Shown piece by piece: positions 7,130-15,503 of a stretch of 64,000 nt of DNA. How positions within the stretch are numbered: the stretch's first letter is position 1; each line of letters opens with the position of its first letter. Both the position numbers and the translations under genes were made by a program. Below the pieces are notes generated by a model. It was not told where the DNA came from. It saw only the letters and a list, made by a program, of their open reading frames with translations, and ran no database searches. Source of the DNA: an uncultured Oscillospiraceae bacterium (GTDB lineage Bacteria; Bacillota; Clostridia; Oscillospirales; Ruminococcaceae); the NCBI GenBank assembly GCA_910588145.1, contig CAJUPO010000004.1:85920-149919 (forward strand), written 5' to 3'.

Positions 7130-9613
7130 TCAGCATAAATTCTTAATATACTTCATTTTTATTTTTCCTAATAAGGATTGTCTTTTATAGATTGTACTTA
7201 GTAATTTTTCAGAGGAAGATATCATAAATTTTCGTTCAGTTTCATGCATTACTTCCTTACTCAGCTTTGCGCACAAAACAATTTCAGTCATTTTCACAAA
7301 ATCTCCTGATTTGAATAGCTCAGATCTTTTTTCAGTAAATTCTGCAAATTCAAGATATTGCATATTTCCAAGATTAAATCCGCATACATTAAGCAAATCA
7401 AGTGTATATTCATATATATAAATTAACGCTGAAGGAATATTTTTATTGTGAAAATGTCTGCTTCTCTTTTTGATTACAATGTATCTTCTTAATATAATAA
7501 AGAAAATTAACATTAACATAAACACTATAACAGTTATAATAAGGAAGCTATTAAAATCCACTTTTACAGAATCATTGCTTTCATGAACACCGCTATTATC
7601 TGTAATTACTTGTGCTTTAGTTTCACCAGAAGCTGAAGTTGTTTCAGTAAAAGTATCTGATTGAACAGAAGCTTCAGTTTCTTTTGCCGTCGTTGTTTCC
7701 GAAGAAACAGGAAGATTTAAATCAGGATCAGTAGTATCAGTTTCATCCGATGTACTGAATGCAGCGGCAGAAGATGGAGTAAATTCAAATGGAACCCATC
7801 CCTTACCGGTTATATATATTTCTGCCCACGCATGAGCACGATTATCCTTTATTTCAATTTTATAGGTTCCATCCGGCTGCTTATTTGAATCGCAGAAATC
7901 TTCTCTTGAAATTACATAACCTTCGGCATAGCGTGCCGGAATACCCATCATTCGTGCAAGTATAACACCAGAAGTTGCAAAGTGTACGCAATAGCCTTTA
8001 TGATTTTCAAGAAGAAAATAATTAACAAAATCTCGGTCTGATGGGGTTTTTCCAGGTTTTAAAGTATACTCGGCATTTTCTGCAAGTACTGATTTTATAA
8101 AATTAAGTTTTTGCAGATCAGAACTATATTCCTGATCATTTATAAGTTCTCGGAGCTGTTCCATTTCTGCATTATCCGGAACGGATAAATAATTATCGAA
8201 AACAAATTTAGTATACTGTATTTCAAATTCATTTAAAACTTCCGAACCTGTATTTTCGAATAAATATTCAAATCTTTGATTCAGCGGAGTTATAAATTCA
8301 TATTGTTTTTTGTTTTCCAGTTCAATTACTGCATCAAATATATAAGTTATTTTTCCTCGTGGGCTTGATCCGTAAGGAACATAATTATATCTTTCATTTT
8401 TATATTTGGTATTAACGCTGATTTTAGCAATCTCACTGTCTGTCATATATCTGTTTATCATATTCTGAGGATATTCCCCTGTTTCCCTGCATATTTCAAA
8501 CATATCCTCATACTCATCATAAACAGAATTATTAAATGAATTCCAGCTTTTTCCGTCATAAACGGAACCTGCATAGCCTTTCATATAAATATTATTTTCC
8601 GAATAAGCGCTGCTTTTCACAATAAGATCAGTCTTATTATCAAAGGTAATAGATTTCAGATTACCAAGCTTATGGGAATAGGAGCGATATTCACCCATTC
8701 CGATTACAGTAGAAAAACGTTTGATACTTGCCCCTAAATCATCAAATGTAAATTGGCTTACTGCTTCTTTCATATTATTTCTTGTTATATTGAGCTTTTC
8801 TGAACGCTTATAATCCGTCATTTTAAGTACGGCTGAAGTAAGACTTATAATAATAACAGATACCATCAGTATCATGAAACAAGACGTACCTGCTGTTGAA
8901 AATCTCACTCCCGGTTTTGCTGAGAAATGACTTCCCTTTCTGAAAAAACCTGCTGTCTTGCTTTTTTTTCTTTGACGGTATCCCGAATTTTGCAGAACTA
9001 TCATGCATACCCAATAGATTATCACCATAAAAGCAAATATATGTTTAGGAGCTTGCCCAAAATACCAGCCCAATTCAAGAAAAGGAAAAGTCACAAGAAA
9101 ACTTATATAAAAATTAGGTCTTAAAACTGTCGCATAACCTATTATGGCAGCAATTATAAAAATTACAGTTACCAAAAAAATAACAGCAGCTTCATCCTTT
9201 GAAATCAGTGCAGCATCAAGTTTAAAGCATTCCGGTTTTTTAGGTTTTATTAGGCTGTATATTTTATTGGATACAACCATGAACCCATATACAATATCAT
9301 CCCAGTTACGGTATACAATAAAACCATATAAAAGAAATATAGGTATAAGCCCCAGTCTTAATTTTCCTGGAATAATATACATAATGGAAAATAACACTGA
9401 AAAAAACACGGCATAAGTTAAAATAATTTTCCAATCAGAAACAGCAATGTCAAACATAGTCATAAAGGAAAAAACAATTCCTATTAATCCTAAAAAAGCT
9501 GCGCACAAAACTGAAATGGTATTCAGATAATTATTTCTTTTAGGAACAATAAAGCTTATATTATCTGTTACTCTTATTCCGCTGTATTCATTTATTTTAT
9601 TATTTTTCTTCAT
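7130..9613 (-). CDS. TgpA-like membrane transglutaminase-domain protein
   Basis: The 827-aa protein has about six N-terminal membrane helices (to about residue 275). An extracellular region includes a transglutaminase-like domain with catalytic Cys in GYCVHFATSGVILAR and His in NRAHAWAEIYITGKGWVPFE. A Thr/Ser-rich stretch follows, then one more membrane helix and a cytoplasmic C-terminal part (DUF4129-like region). It is the third gene in a MoxR-DUF58-transglutaminase cluster, a widespread arrangement whose products are thought to act together at the envelope. The proposed role is peptide cleavage or cross-linking outside the membrane; substrate unknown. Confidence 0.87.
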   Translation of the reverse strand: MKKNNKINEYSGIRVTDNISFIVPKRNNYLNTISVLCAAFLGLIGIVFSFMTMFDIAVSDWKIILTYAVFFSVLFSIMYIIPGKLRLGLIPIFLLYGFIVYRNWDDIVYGFMVVSNKIYSLIKPKKPECFKLDAALISKDEAAVIFLVTVIFIIAAIIGYATVLRPNFYISFLVTFPFLELGWYFGQAPKHIFAFMVIIYWVCMIVLQNSGYRQRKKSKTAGFFRKGSHFSAKPGVRFSTAGTSCFMILMVSVIIISLTSAVLKMTDYKRSEKLNITRNNMKEAVSQFTFDDLGASIKRFSTVIGMGEYRSYSHKLGNLKSITFDNKTDLIVKSSAYSENNIYMKGYAGSVYDGKSWNSFNNSVYDEYEDMFEICRETGEYPQNMINRYMTDSEIAKISVNTKYKNERYNYVPYGSSPRGKITYIFDAVIELENKKQYEFITPLNQRFEYLFENTGSEVLNEFEIQYTKFVFDNYLSVPDNAEMEQLRELINDQEYSSDLQKLNFIKSVLAENAEYTLKPGKTPSDRDFVNYFLLENHKGYCVHFATSGVILARMMGIPARYAEGYVISREDFCDSNKQPDGTYKIEIKDNRAHAWAEIYITGKGWVPFEFTPSSAAAFSTSDETDTTDPDLNLPVSSETTTAKETEASVQSDTFTETTSASGETKAQVITDNSGVHESNDSVKVDFNSFLIITVIVFMLMLIFFIILRRYIVIKKRSRHFHNKNIPSALIYIYEYTLDLLNVCGFNLGNMQYLEFAEFTEKRSELFKSGDFVKMTEIVLCAKLSKEVMHETERKFMISSSEKLLSTIYKRQSLLGKIKMKYIKNLC

Positions 9614-9623
9614 CAGACTTCCC

Positions 9624-10790
9624 TTATAAATAAATATTATCTATACATTCAGCAACTTTTCCTGTCTGAATAACTGAAATATAAGAACATTCAGACCGCA
9701 GTTTTTTATAATTTTCAATATTTTCGCTTATTAATATTGCTGAAACTGAATTGTCAGAATCTTCATTAATAAAATCAAAATCATCATTTGAAGTAATGTA
9801 TATTATCTTTGAATATTCTGATCTACCGCCGTTAATATATTCCGGAAATTCAGCTTCGCCCTTATAAGCTCCGGTTTTATACATCTTCATGACAGCCTCC
9901 TGAAGCTCTTCAAGACAGGTTATAACGCAAGTTTCAAAACTGCCGGTACTTTTATTATAAAAAACCCAATTATGAAATGATTCATTACTGATAAGAAATG
10001 CAGAAATTGTTGCCGCTGTTTCCATAATTGAATCAAGAAGCTGAAGATTATGCGTTTCTGGAATTTTCATATAATCAACTGCTATCAGCACGGAAGAATC
10101 TATCGGCTGACTGTAATGCCTTGAAATAAACTTATCAAGCCGCAGACTTAAATTCCAATGGATACGATTCAGCTTGTCACCTACCGAATATTCTTTAAGA
10201 TCAAAAATTTCAGATGGGTCATCTCCACTTTTATATTTTGAATAAATTTCACTGTCATCAGCTTCCATGCTTCTAACATTACAGCTGCTTTTTATTTCGT
10301 GAATTTCGGGCATAACATATACCGAAGCAGTGCTTTCAGATTTGATACGGCATAAAAACAGCTTTATACAGTCATATACCTTAAGTGATTTTATTCTTGC
10401 TTCAATAATACCGCAGTAATCTGAAGATAAACCTATTTCAATTTTCTCTGTACATTTTGAATGAATAGGAATTGAAACAGTCATAATCTCACTGGTTCCG
10501 CTTAGTTTATTAAAATATTCAATAGTCATCAGACTATTTGAAAAGGAAAAATAGGTTCTGTTTTTAATTACTGCTGAAAAAATTATTCTTTCTCTTTTAC
10601 TAACTGCGCAGGACTTTGCTTCTATATCAAGCTTAACTGTAAGTTTAAATATTATTAACATTAAACCAAGCGCTGCCGGAAGCACTAAAATAAAAATTAA
10701 TATAAAAAACGATAGATTATCAATATATAAAAGGTAAAAAAAAGCAGAAACTATAATTAGTAAAAAATATAAAATTTTATTAATTATCAT
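9624..10790 (-). CDS. DUF58 domain-containing membrane protein
   Basis: The 388-aa protein starts with two adjacent membrane helices (about 5-50). The DUF58 core follows, recognised by DDPSEIFDLKEYSVGDKLNR then IHWNLSLRLDKFISRHYSQ near residues 195-230. A von Willebrand A-like C-terminal half has a partial MIDAS-type start (VLIAVDYMK). DUF58 proteins are partners of MoxR AAA+ ATPases. It is placed 11 bases from moxR and 10 from the transglutaminase gene, so the three are probably one operon. Function unknown beyond this association. Confidence 0.87.
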   Translation of the reverse strand: MIINKILYFLLIIVSAFFYLLYIDNLSFFILIFILVLPAALGLMLIIFKLTVKLDIEAKSCAVSKRERIIFSAVIKNRTYFSFSNSLMTIEYFNKLSGTSEIMTVSIPIHSKCTEKIEIGLSSDYCGIIEARIKSLKVYDCIKLFLCRIKSESTASVYVMPEIHEIKSSCNVRSMEADDSEIYSKYKSGDDPSEIFDLKEYSVGDKLNRIHWNLSLRLDKFISRHYSQPIDSSVLIAVDYMKIPETHNLQLLDSIMETAATISAFLISNESFHNWVFYNKSTGSFETCVITCLEELQEAVMKMYKTGAYKGEAEFPEYINGGRSEYSKIIYITSNDDFDFINEDSDNSVSAILISENIENYKKLRSECSYISVIQTGKVAECIDNIYL

Positions 10791-10801
10791 AATTGCGCCC
10801 T

Positions 10802-11758
10802 TCAGTTTCTTATTCTTGGCACCGGAGTTGATGCAAGAATTTCAGAAGCTATATTTTCTCTTGACATTCCGCTTAGCTTGGCTTTATTATCCGGTATAAT
10901 CCTGTGGCATATTGTATCAGCAAAAACAAAGGAAACATCGTCAGGTATAACATATGTTCTTCCGTTTAAAAGGGCCGACGCTCTCGACATTGCAGCAAGC
11001 GCCAAAGTTCCTCTCGGACTTATTCCAAGCTTTATCATGGCATTATTCCTTGTAGCAGCAGCAAGGCGTGCCATATAATCATAAATTCCATCATCAGTAT
11101 AAATATTTTCGGTAAGTTTGCGCAAAATATCTACATCACCGGAAGCGGCAACTGTTTTTACTTTATCAAGTGTATTATTTTTTTTAGATTTCATGATATA
11201 CACTTCGCTTTTGACGTCAGGATAACCCATATTGATTTTTATCATAAAACGGTCAAGCTGAGACTCAGGCAGCATTTGAGTACCGATAGAACCCGCAGGA
11301 TTCTGTGTTGCTATAACCATATAAGGCTTAGGCAAAGCAAATCTCTTGCCATCAATCGATATGCTTCCTTCTTCCATAATTTCCAGCAATGCGGACTGCG
11401 TTTTACATGACGTACGGTTAATTTCATCTGCAAGAAATAAATTGCATACTGCAACTCCCGGTTTATATTCAAATTTACCGGTATCCTTTCTGTACATGGA
11501 AAATCCAGTTATATCAGTAGGCAGTACATCCGGCGTAAACTGCATACGATTACATTCAAGTGACAGAGCCCGTGAAAATGCAAGCGCCATTGTTGTCTTT
11601 CCTACCCCCGGAATATCTTCGATTAAAATATGTCCGCCGGCAAGCAATGCAAGCATTACTTTTATTATAACTTCATCTTTTCCGATGACAGCTTTTTTCA
11701 CTTCACTTATAACATCTTCAATCTTTCTTGAAGCAGCATACATTGTTTCCTTATTCAT
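10802..11758 (-). CDS. MoxR family AAA+ ATPase
   Basis: The 318-aa protein shows Walker A GVGKTTMA (about residue 54), Walker B LFLADEINR, sensor 1 VIATQNP and the MoxR-type lid domain (PRGTLALAAMSRASAL). MoxR ATPases act as chaperone-like remodelers, usually working on VWA or DUF58 proteins encoded beside them, as here. It is the first gene of the operon, with a good promoter at 11794-11822. The client is presumably the DUF58 protein. Confidence 0.93.
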   Translation of the reverse strand: MNKETMYAASRKIEDVISEVKKAVIGKDEVIIKVMLALLAGGHILIEDIPGVGKTTMALAFSRALSLECNRMQFTPDVLPTDITGFSMYRKDTGKFEYKPGVAVCNLFLADEINRTSCKTQSALLEIMEEGSISIDGKRFALPKPYMVIATQNPAGSIGTQMLPESQLDRFMIKINMGYPDVKSEVYIMKSKKNNTLDKVKTVAASGDVDILRKLTENIYTDDGIYDYMARLAAATRNNAMIKLGISPRGTLALAAMSRASALLNGRTYVIPDDVSFVFADTICHRIIPDNKAKLSGMSRENIASEILASTPVPRIRN

Positions 11759-11793
11759 TTATTAATCCTTTCTCAAAAACATATATCTATTCT

Positions 11794-11822
11794 ATTATAT
11801 CATTTTTATTTAACAAATTCAA
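11794..11822 (-). promoter_or_regulatory. Promoter of the MoxR-DUF58-transglutaminase operon
   Basis: On the minus strand TTGAAT (11817-11822), 17 bases, TATAAT (11794-11799), 36 bases before the moxR ATG. Confidence 0.75.
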
Positions 11823-11912
11823 TCATATTTTCTGATTAAATTACATAAGGATAGAAAAAAGTTTTGTATACATATATAAATTTATAATTTATTCCAAAAT
11901 TCATAAATGCAA

Positions 11913-11940
11913 TTGACAAAAATAAAAAAAATGGTATACT
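11913..11940 (+). promoter_or_regulatory. Promoter of ppa-prs
   Basis: TTGACA (11913-11918), 16 bases, TATACT (11935-11940), with TG at the extended -10 position (11932-11933). The rest of the 11.76-11.98 kb intergenic region is AT-rich without other clear signals. Confidence 0.8.
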
Positions 11941-11984
11941 AATAGAGTAATAATTTCGTAATTTTTAATTCAGAGGTGACTAAT

Positions 11985-12515
11985 TTGAATATCTGGCACA
12001 ATATAAGTCCAAAAAAAGTGACTCCGGAAGATTTTATCGCTGTTATTGAAATTCCTAAGGGAAGTAAAATTAAATATGAGCTTGATAAGGAAACCGGATT
12101 CATGAAACTGGATCGTATTCTTTATACGTCTACTCACTACCCTGCAAATTATGGACTGATTCCAAGAACATTTGCAGATGACGGAGATCCGCTTGATGTT
12201 CTGGTGCTTTGCTCTGAAAAACTTTATCCTATGACATTGGTAAGATGTTATCCTATTGGTGTTATTCGGATGATTGACAGCGGACATCATGATGATAAAA
12301 TAATAGCTATCCCTTTTGATGATCCGAACTATAATACGTATCATGATATTGATGAGCTTCCTAAGCATGTTTTTGAAGAAATGATTCACTTCTTCAAGGT
12401 GTATAAGGAACTTGAAAATAAAACAACGGCAGTTGATGAAATTGAAAATGCCGAAAGCGCAAAAAATATTATTTCAGCCGATATTGATCATTACATTGAT
12501 AAATTCTGTAAATAA
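11985..12515 (+). CDS. ppa: Inorganic pyrophosphatase (family I)
   Basis: The 176-aa enzyme hydrolyses pyrophosphate to phosphate, pulling biosynthetic reactions forward. It has the family I Mg2+-site pattern: EIPKGSKIKYELDKETG, the YPANYG motif and DGDPLDVLVL with the metal-binding Asp residues. I choose the TTG at 11985 (MNIWHNISP) because AGAGGTG at 11972-11978 is correctly spaced for it; the GTG at 11976 lies within that RBS. The next gene starts inside its stop codon (TAATG), so translation is coupled to PRPP synthesis. Confidence 0.94.
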   Translation: MNIWHNISPKKVTPEDFIAVIEIPKGSKIKYELDKETGFMKLDRILYTSTHYPANYGLIPRTFADDGDPLDVLVLCSEKLYPMTLVRCYPIGVIRMIDSGHHDDKIIAIPFDDPNYNTYHDIDELPKHVFEEMIHFFKVYKELENKTTAVDEIENAESAKNIISADIDHYIDKFCK

Positions 12516-13690
12516 TGATAATTTTTGGAAGGATGGTAAAACAGCTAATGACTGCAAAAGCAAGCGAAGTGCTATTTAATGCACAATCAAGCGTGGCTCC
12601 TCTGGGACTTATTGCTCTTGAAGGCGCCAAGGAACTGGGTAACCAGATAAATAATTATTTGGTTGAATGGGCTAAGAAAGGCGGATATAATTACGATACT
12701 TTTCTTATCGGTAATCAGTGTCCCCGTTTCGCCTCAGGAGACGGTAAGGGTCTTATTGAATCTACAGTAAGAGGCCGTGACGTTTTCATTATTGTAGATG
12801 TAGGAAACTACAGCTGCACTTATAAAATGTTCGGAAAAGAAAATTCCATGTCACCGGATGATCATTATCAGGATTTAAAGAGAATTATCCAGGCTATTTC
12901 TGGCAAGGCTCATAGAATCAATGTAATTATGCCTATTCTCTACGGAGGACGTCAGCACAGAAGAAGCTACCGTGAATCTCTTGACTGCGCTTGCGCACTT
13001 CAGGAGCTTCAGGCAATGGGCGTTTCAAATATCATTACATTTGACGCACATGATCCAAGAGTTCATAATGCAATTCCGCTTATGGGATTTGATAATGTTA
13101 TTCCGTCTTATCAGGTTCTTAAAGCATTATTCAAGAGCATTGATAATCTTGCAGTAAATAAAGACGAATTTATGGTAGTAAGCCCTGACGAAGGCGCTCT
13201 GAACAGAAATATGTATTACGCTTCTGTACTCGGTGTAGAAATGGGTATGTTCTATAAAAGACGAGACTATTCCAAAATCGTAGACGGACGCAATCCTATT
13301 GTTGCACATGAATATCTTGGAAATCCTGTTGAAGGAAAAGACGTTTTTGTAGCAGATGATATTATTTCTTCCGGAGAATCAGTACTTGATATTGCATATG
13401 CTCTTAAGAAAAAGAACGCAAGAAGATTTTTTGCATACTGCACATATGCTCTGTATACAAATGGTCTTGAAAAATTTGATAAGGCATATGAAGAAGGATA
13501 TATTTCCGGTGTATTCGGTACAAATCTTACATATCGTTCACCTGAGCTTCTTGAACGTCCTTGGTTCCATGAAGTTGATGTATCAAAGTATATAGCTTAT
13601 TTCATAGCTTCAATTAATCATGATGTTTCTATAAGCACTGTGCTTGATCCTCATGAAAAAATCAAGACACTTCTTTCAAAGCATCAGTAA
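12515..13690 (+). CDS. prs: Ribose-phosphate pyrophosphokinase, long divergent form
   Basis: The 391-aa protein makes PRPP from ribose-5-P and ATP. The catalytic pattern is present: YGGRQHRRS, then FDAHDPRVHNAIP, and a PRPP-type loop VFVADDIISSGES near residue 285. Usual PRPP synthetases have about 315 aa; this one is longer at both ends and belongs to a diverged clostridial group. The ATG at 12515 overlaps the ppa stop. Alternatives at 12533 and 12548 follow GGAAGG, and the latter has better spacing. PRPP products include AMP, not PPi, so the ppa link is probably through PRPP consumers, which release PPi. Confidence 0.82.
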   Translation: MIIFGRMVKQLMTAKASEVLFNAQSSVAPLGLIALEGAKELGNQINNYLVEWAKKGGYNYDTFLIGNQCPRFASGDGKGLIESTVRGRDVFIIVDVGNYSCTYKMFGKENSMSPDDHYQDLKRIIQAISGKAHRINVIMPILYGGRQHRRSYRESLDCACALQELQAMGVSNIITFDAHDPRVHNAIPLMGFDNVIPSYQVLKALFKSIDNLAVNKDEFMVVSPDEGALNRNMYYASVLGVEMGMFYKRRDYSKIVDGRNPIVAHEYLGNPVEGKDVFVADDIISSGESVLDIAYALKKKNARRFFAYCTYALYTNGLEKFDKAYEEGYISGVFGTNLTYRSPELLERPWFHEVDVSKYIAYFIASINHDVSISTVLDPHEKIKTLLSKHQ

Positions 13691-13700
13691 TATAAAAATA

Positions 13701-13726
13701 AAGCCTGAGAAATCAATCTCAGGCTT
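13701..13726. terminator. Bidirectional terminator between prs and the GH43 gene
   Basis: A perfect 10-bp stem (AAGCCTGAGA at 13701-13710 with 13717-13726) and 6-nt loop. TGTTTTTATTT-like sequence follows on plus and a T-rich run on minus, between two convergent genes. Confidence 0.88.
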
Positions 13727-13730
13727 GTTT

Positions 13731-15215
13731 TTATTTAAATGATATTTCCTTTAGTTCAGCTTCACCGCTTCCGCTGTATATCAGATAAACTGGATAAATT
13801 CCGTCAGGTATATTAATAGCAGCAGAAAATTTTGTCCACTCCTCTGTTAAATCAATCTTAATTTTTGAAACAATATTTCCGCCTAATTCATTGTATACAT
13901 TAAAATAACCGTTTCCGCTGCAATTGGCAGTAACTGAAATTTCAGATACGTCTGTAAAATTAAAATATTTATAGCCAATCAATGTGCCTTCTTTAATTTC
14001 ACCTATAAATCTATCGTTTCCTCTATGAGTTACATTAGGGAAACTTTCAGTATAAATTTTATTTGATCCGTGCGGCATTTTTCCATTTGTTATATTACAC
14101 GCAATAGCAGCCGGATAACTGCCTTTTGCTTCTAAAGGCTTACCATTTAATCCGCAGGAAGTAACTTCAACTTGCTTTATTTTTCCATCCTGCTGAATTT
14201 CAATCCTTTCAGCACATGCTTGTCTGCTGTAATCAGATTTATGAGTTAGACGATGATAAAAAATATACCATTGATTATTTATTTCTATAATACTTCCATG
14301 TGTAGTTCCAGTCATATTTAGTCTGTCAGCTTCTTTTCTTCCGTTTAAACCAATATCACCATTTGAAACTATCGTCCCGCCATAAACAAAATCTTTGTCC
14401 GGATAGTCGCTTGTTGCATAACAAAGTTCATGATTCTGCCACGAAGAATAAATAAAATAATATTTATCTCCGACTTTTCTCATGGAGCTTGCTTCAAAGA
14501 AAGGATGTTCTTCAAAGCTTGTACCCTTTGTTTCATAAGGAATAATATGTCTGGGTTCATCTTTGACTGTCATCATATCATCGCATACGGTAACCGTACA
14601 TGGTCCCATAACGCCTCCCGGAGTATTCAGCATTTCTTCACTGCTTTTATTAAAGCTTTCCATTTCCTCGGAAATGTATCTTTCGCTGTCCTGAGGATTT
14701 TCACTCTTTTCCTGCGGAAACTGAGTTCCATAATAAATACGAATTGTTCCGTTATCATTTATTACGCCGGGATCAAAGCAGACGTACTTTTTCATGGGTG
14801 TTCCATCAGGATATTTAACAAATCCAAGATATTCATATTTCCCTGCCGGTGTATCGCATACTGCAACGCTAATTGGACCAAAATATCCGCCTTTTCCAAA
14901 TTTACCAGACATACAGTAATATAAATAATATTTGCCGTCATTCCCCTGAACAACATCGGGGGCATACATATATTTTCTATCTGAGGTATGATAATCCGGA
15001 TCCTGCTGAGCACGGTAAATTACACCTTCACATCTCCAGTCAGACAAATCATTAACCGGAGCAGAATAAACGGTATAATCGAGCATACAGAAAGTATCAC
15101 CGCCCTCCTTATCGTGAGAACCGTAAAGATAAACCCTATCCCCAAAAACATGAGGCTCACCGTCAGGAATATATTCTTCTAAAGGAAGAAATGGATTATA
15201 CGCCTGTTTTTTCAT
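13731..15215 (-). CDS. Glycoside hydrolase family 43 enzyme
   Basis: The 494-aa protein has no signal peptide, so it probably acts on imported oligosaccharides. The five-bladed propeller of GH43 is recognised by an N-terminal GEPHVFGDRVYLYGSHD (candidate base Asp), CFDPGVINDNG (pKa-modulating Asp) and HPFFEASSMRKVGDKYYFIYS (candidate acid Glu). A C-terminal beta-sandwich (about 375-494) resembles a carbohydrate-binding module. GH43 members are mainly beta-xylosidases and alpha-L-arabinofuranosidases acting on plant xylan or arabinan side chains; which one applies is not clear. No transporter or regulator lies next to it. Confidence 0.88.
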   Translation of the reverse strand: MKKQAYNPFLPLEEYIPDGEPHVFGDRVYLYGSHDKEGGDTFCMLDYTVYSAPVNDLSDWRCEGVIYRAQQDPDYHTSDRKYMYAPDVVQGNDGKYYLYYCMSGKFGKGGYFGPISVAVCDTPAGKYEYLGFVKYPDGTPMKKYVCFDPGVINDNGTIRIYYGTQFPQEKSENPQDSERYISEEMESFNKSSEEMLNTPGGVMGPCTVTVCDDMMTVKDEPRHIIPYETKGTSFEEHPFFEASSMRKVGDKYYFIYSSWQNHELCYATSDYPDKDFVYGGTIVSNGDIGLNGRKEADRLNMTGTTHGSIIEINNQWYIFYHRLTHKSDYSRQACAERIEIQQDGKIKQVEVTSCGLNGKPLEAKGSYPAAIACNITNGKMPHGSNKIYTESFPNVTHRGNDRFIGEIKEGTLIGYKYFNFTDVSEISVTANCSGNGYFNVYNELGGNIVSKIKIDLTEEWTKFSAAINIPDGIYPVYLIYSGSGEAELKEISFK

Positions 15216-15253
15216 ATTAAACTTCCTTTCCTATTTTAAATATTTAATAAACT

Positions 15254-15279
15254 AAAAACCCTGTTTTAACAGGGTTTTT
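15254..15279 (-). terminator. Terminator of csoR-copA
   Basis: The inverted repeat AAAAACCCTG/CAGGGTTTTT spans 15254-15279, just beyond the copA stop, with a T-rich run on the minus strand after the stem. Confidence 0.8.
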
Positions 15280-15287
15280 TGGTTTTC

Positions 15288-15503
15288 CTACGCCTTATTA
15301 CAGCTCAAAACTGTATATCCAGCCTCAGTAACTGCATTAATAAGAATATCATCTGATATGTCGGATTCCATTACTACTTCAGCAGTTTTCTTTTCCAGAT
15401 TTACTTCTGCATCTTTAATACCGCTTAAAGATGTAAGTGCTTTCTGCACATGCTGAACACAATGGCCGCACATCATGCCGTCTACAACCAGTACCTTTTT
15501 CAT
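15288..15503 (-). CDS. copZ: Nested CopZ-like copper chaperone reading frame inside copA
   Basis: In frame with copA, codon 796 is an ATG preceded by AAAGGAG with an 8-base spacer (15512-15518). Starting there gives a 71-aa protein, MKKVLVVDGMMCGHCVQ onward, almost exactly the size of free CopZ chaperones (about 69 aa), with the CxxC copper site. The sequence just upstream in the protein is a low-complexity linker (NTNNNNNEKGVNA), so the domain boundary, RBS and start coincide. I infer that the same mRNA can yield both the long pump and a soluble chaperone. It could instead be a plain fusion whose RBS is left over from a separate gene. Confidence 0.5.
   Translation of the reverse strand: MKKVLVVDGMMCGHCVQHVQKALTSLSGIKDAEVNLEKKTAEVVMESDISDDILINAVTEAGYTVLSCNKA

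Noticed and set aside
11970..12389. Minus-strand 139-aa reading frame opposite ppa
   Set aside because: ppa is a clear conserved enzyme on the other strand; the frame has no recognisable domain or RBS.
14430..14924. Plus-strand 164-aa reading frame opposite the GH43 gene
   Set aside because: GH43 catalytic motifs are continuous on the minus strand; the other frame has no domain.
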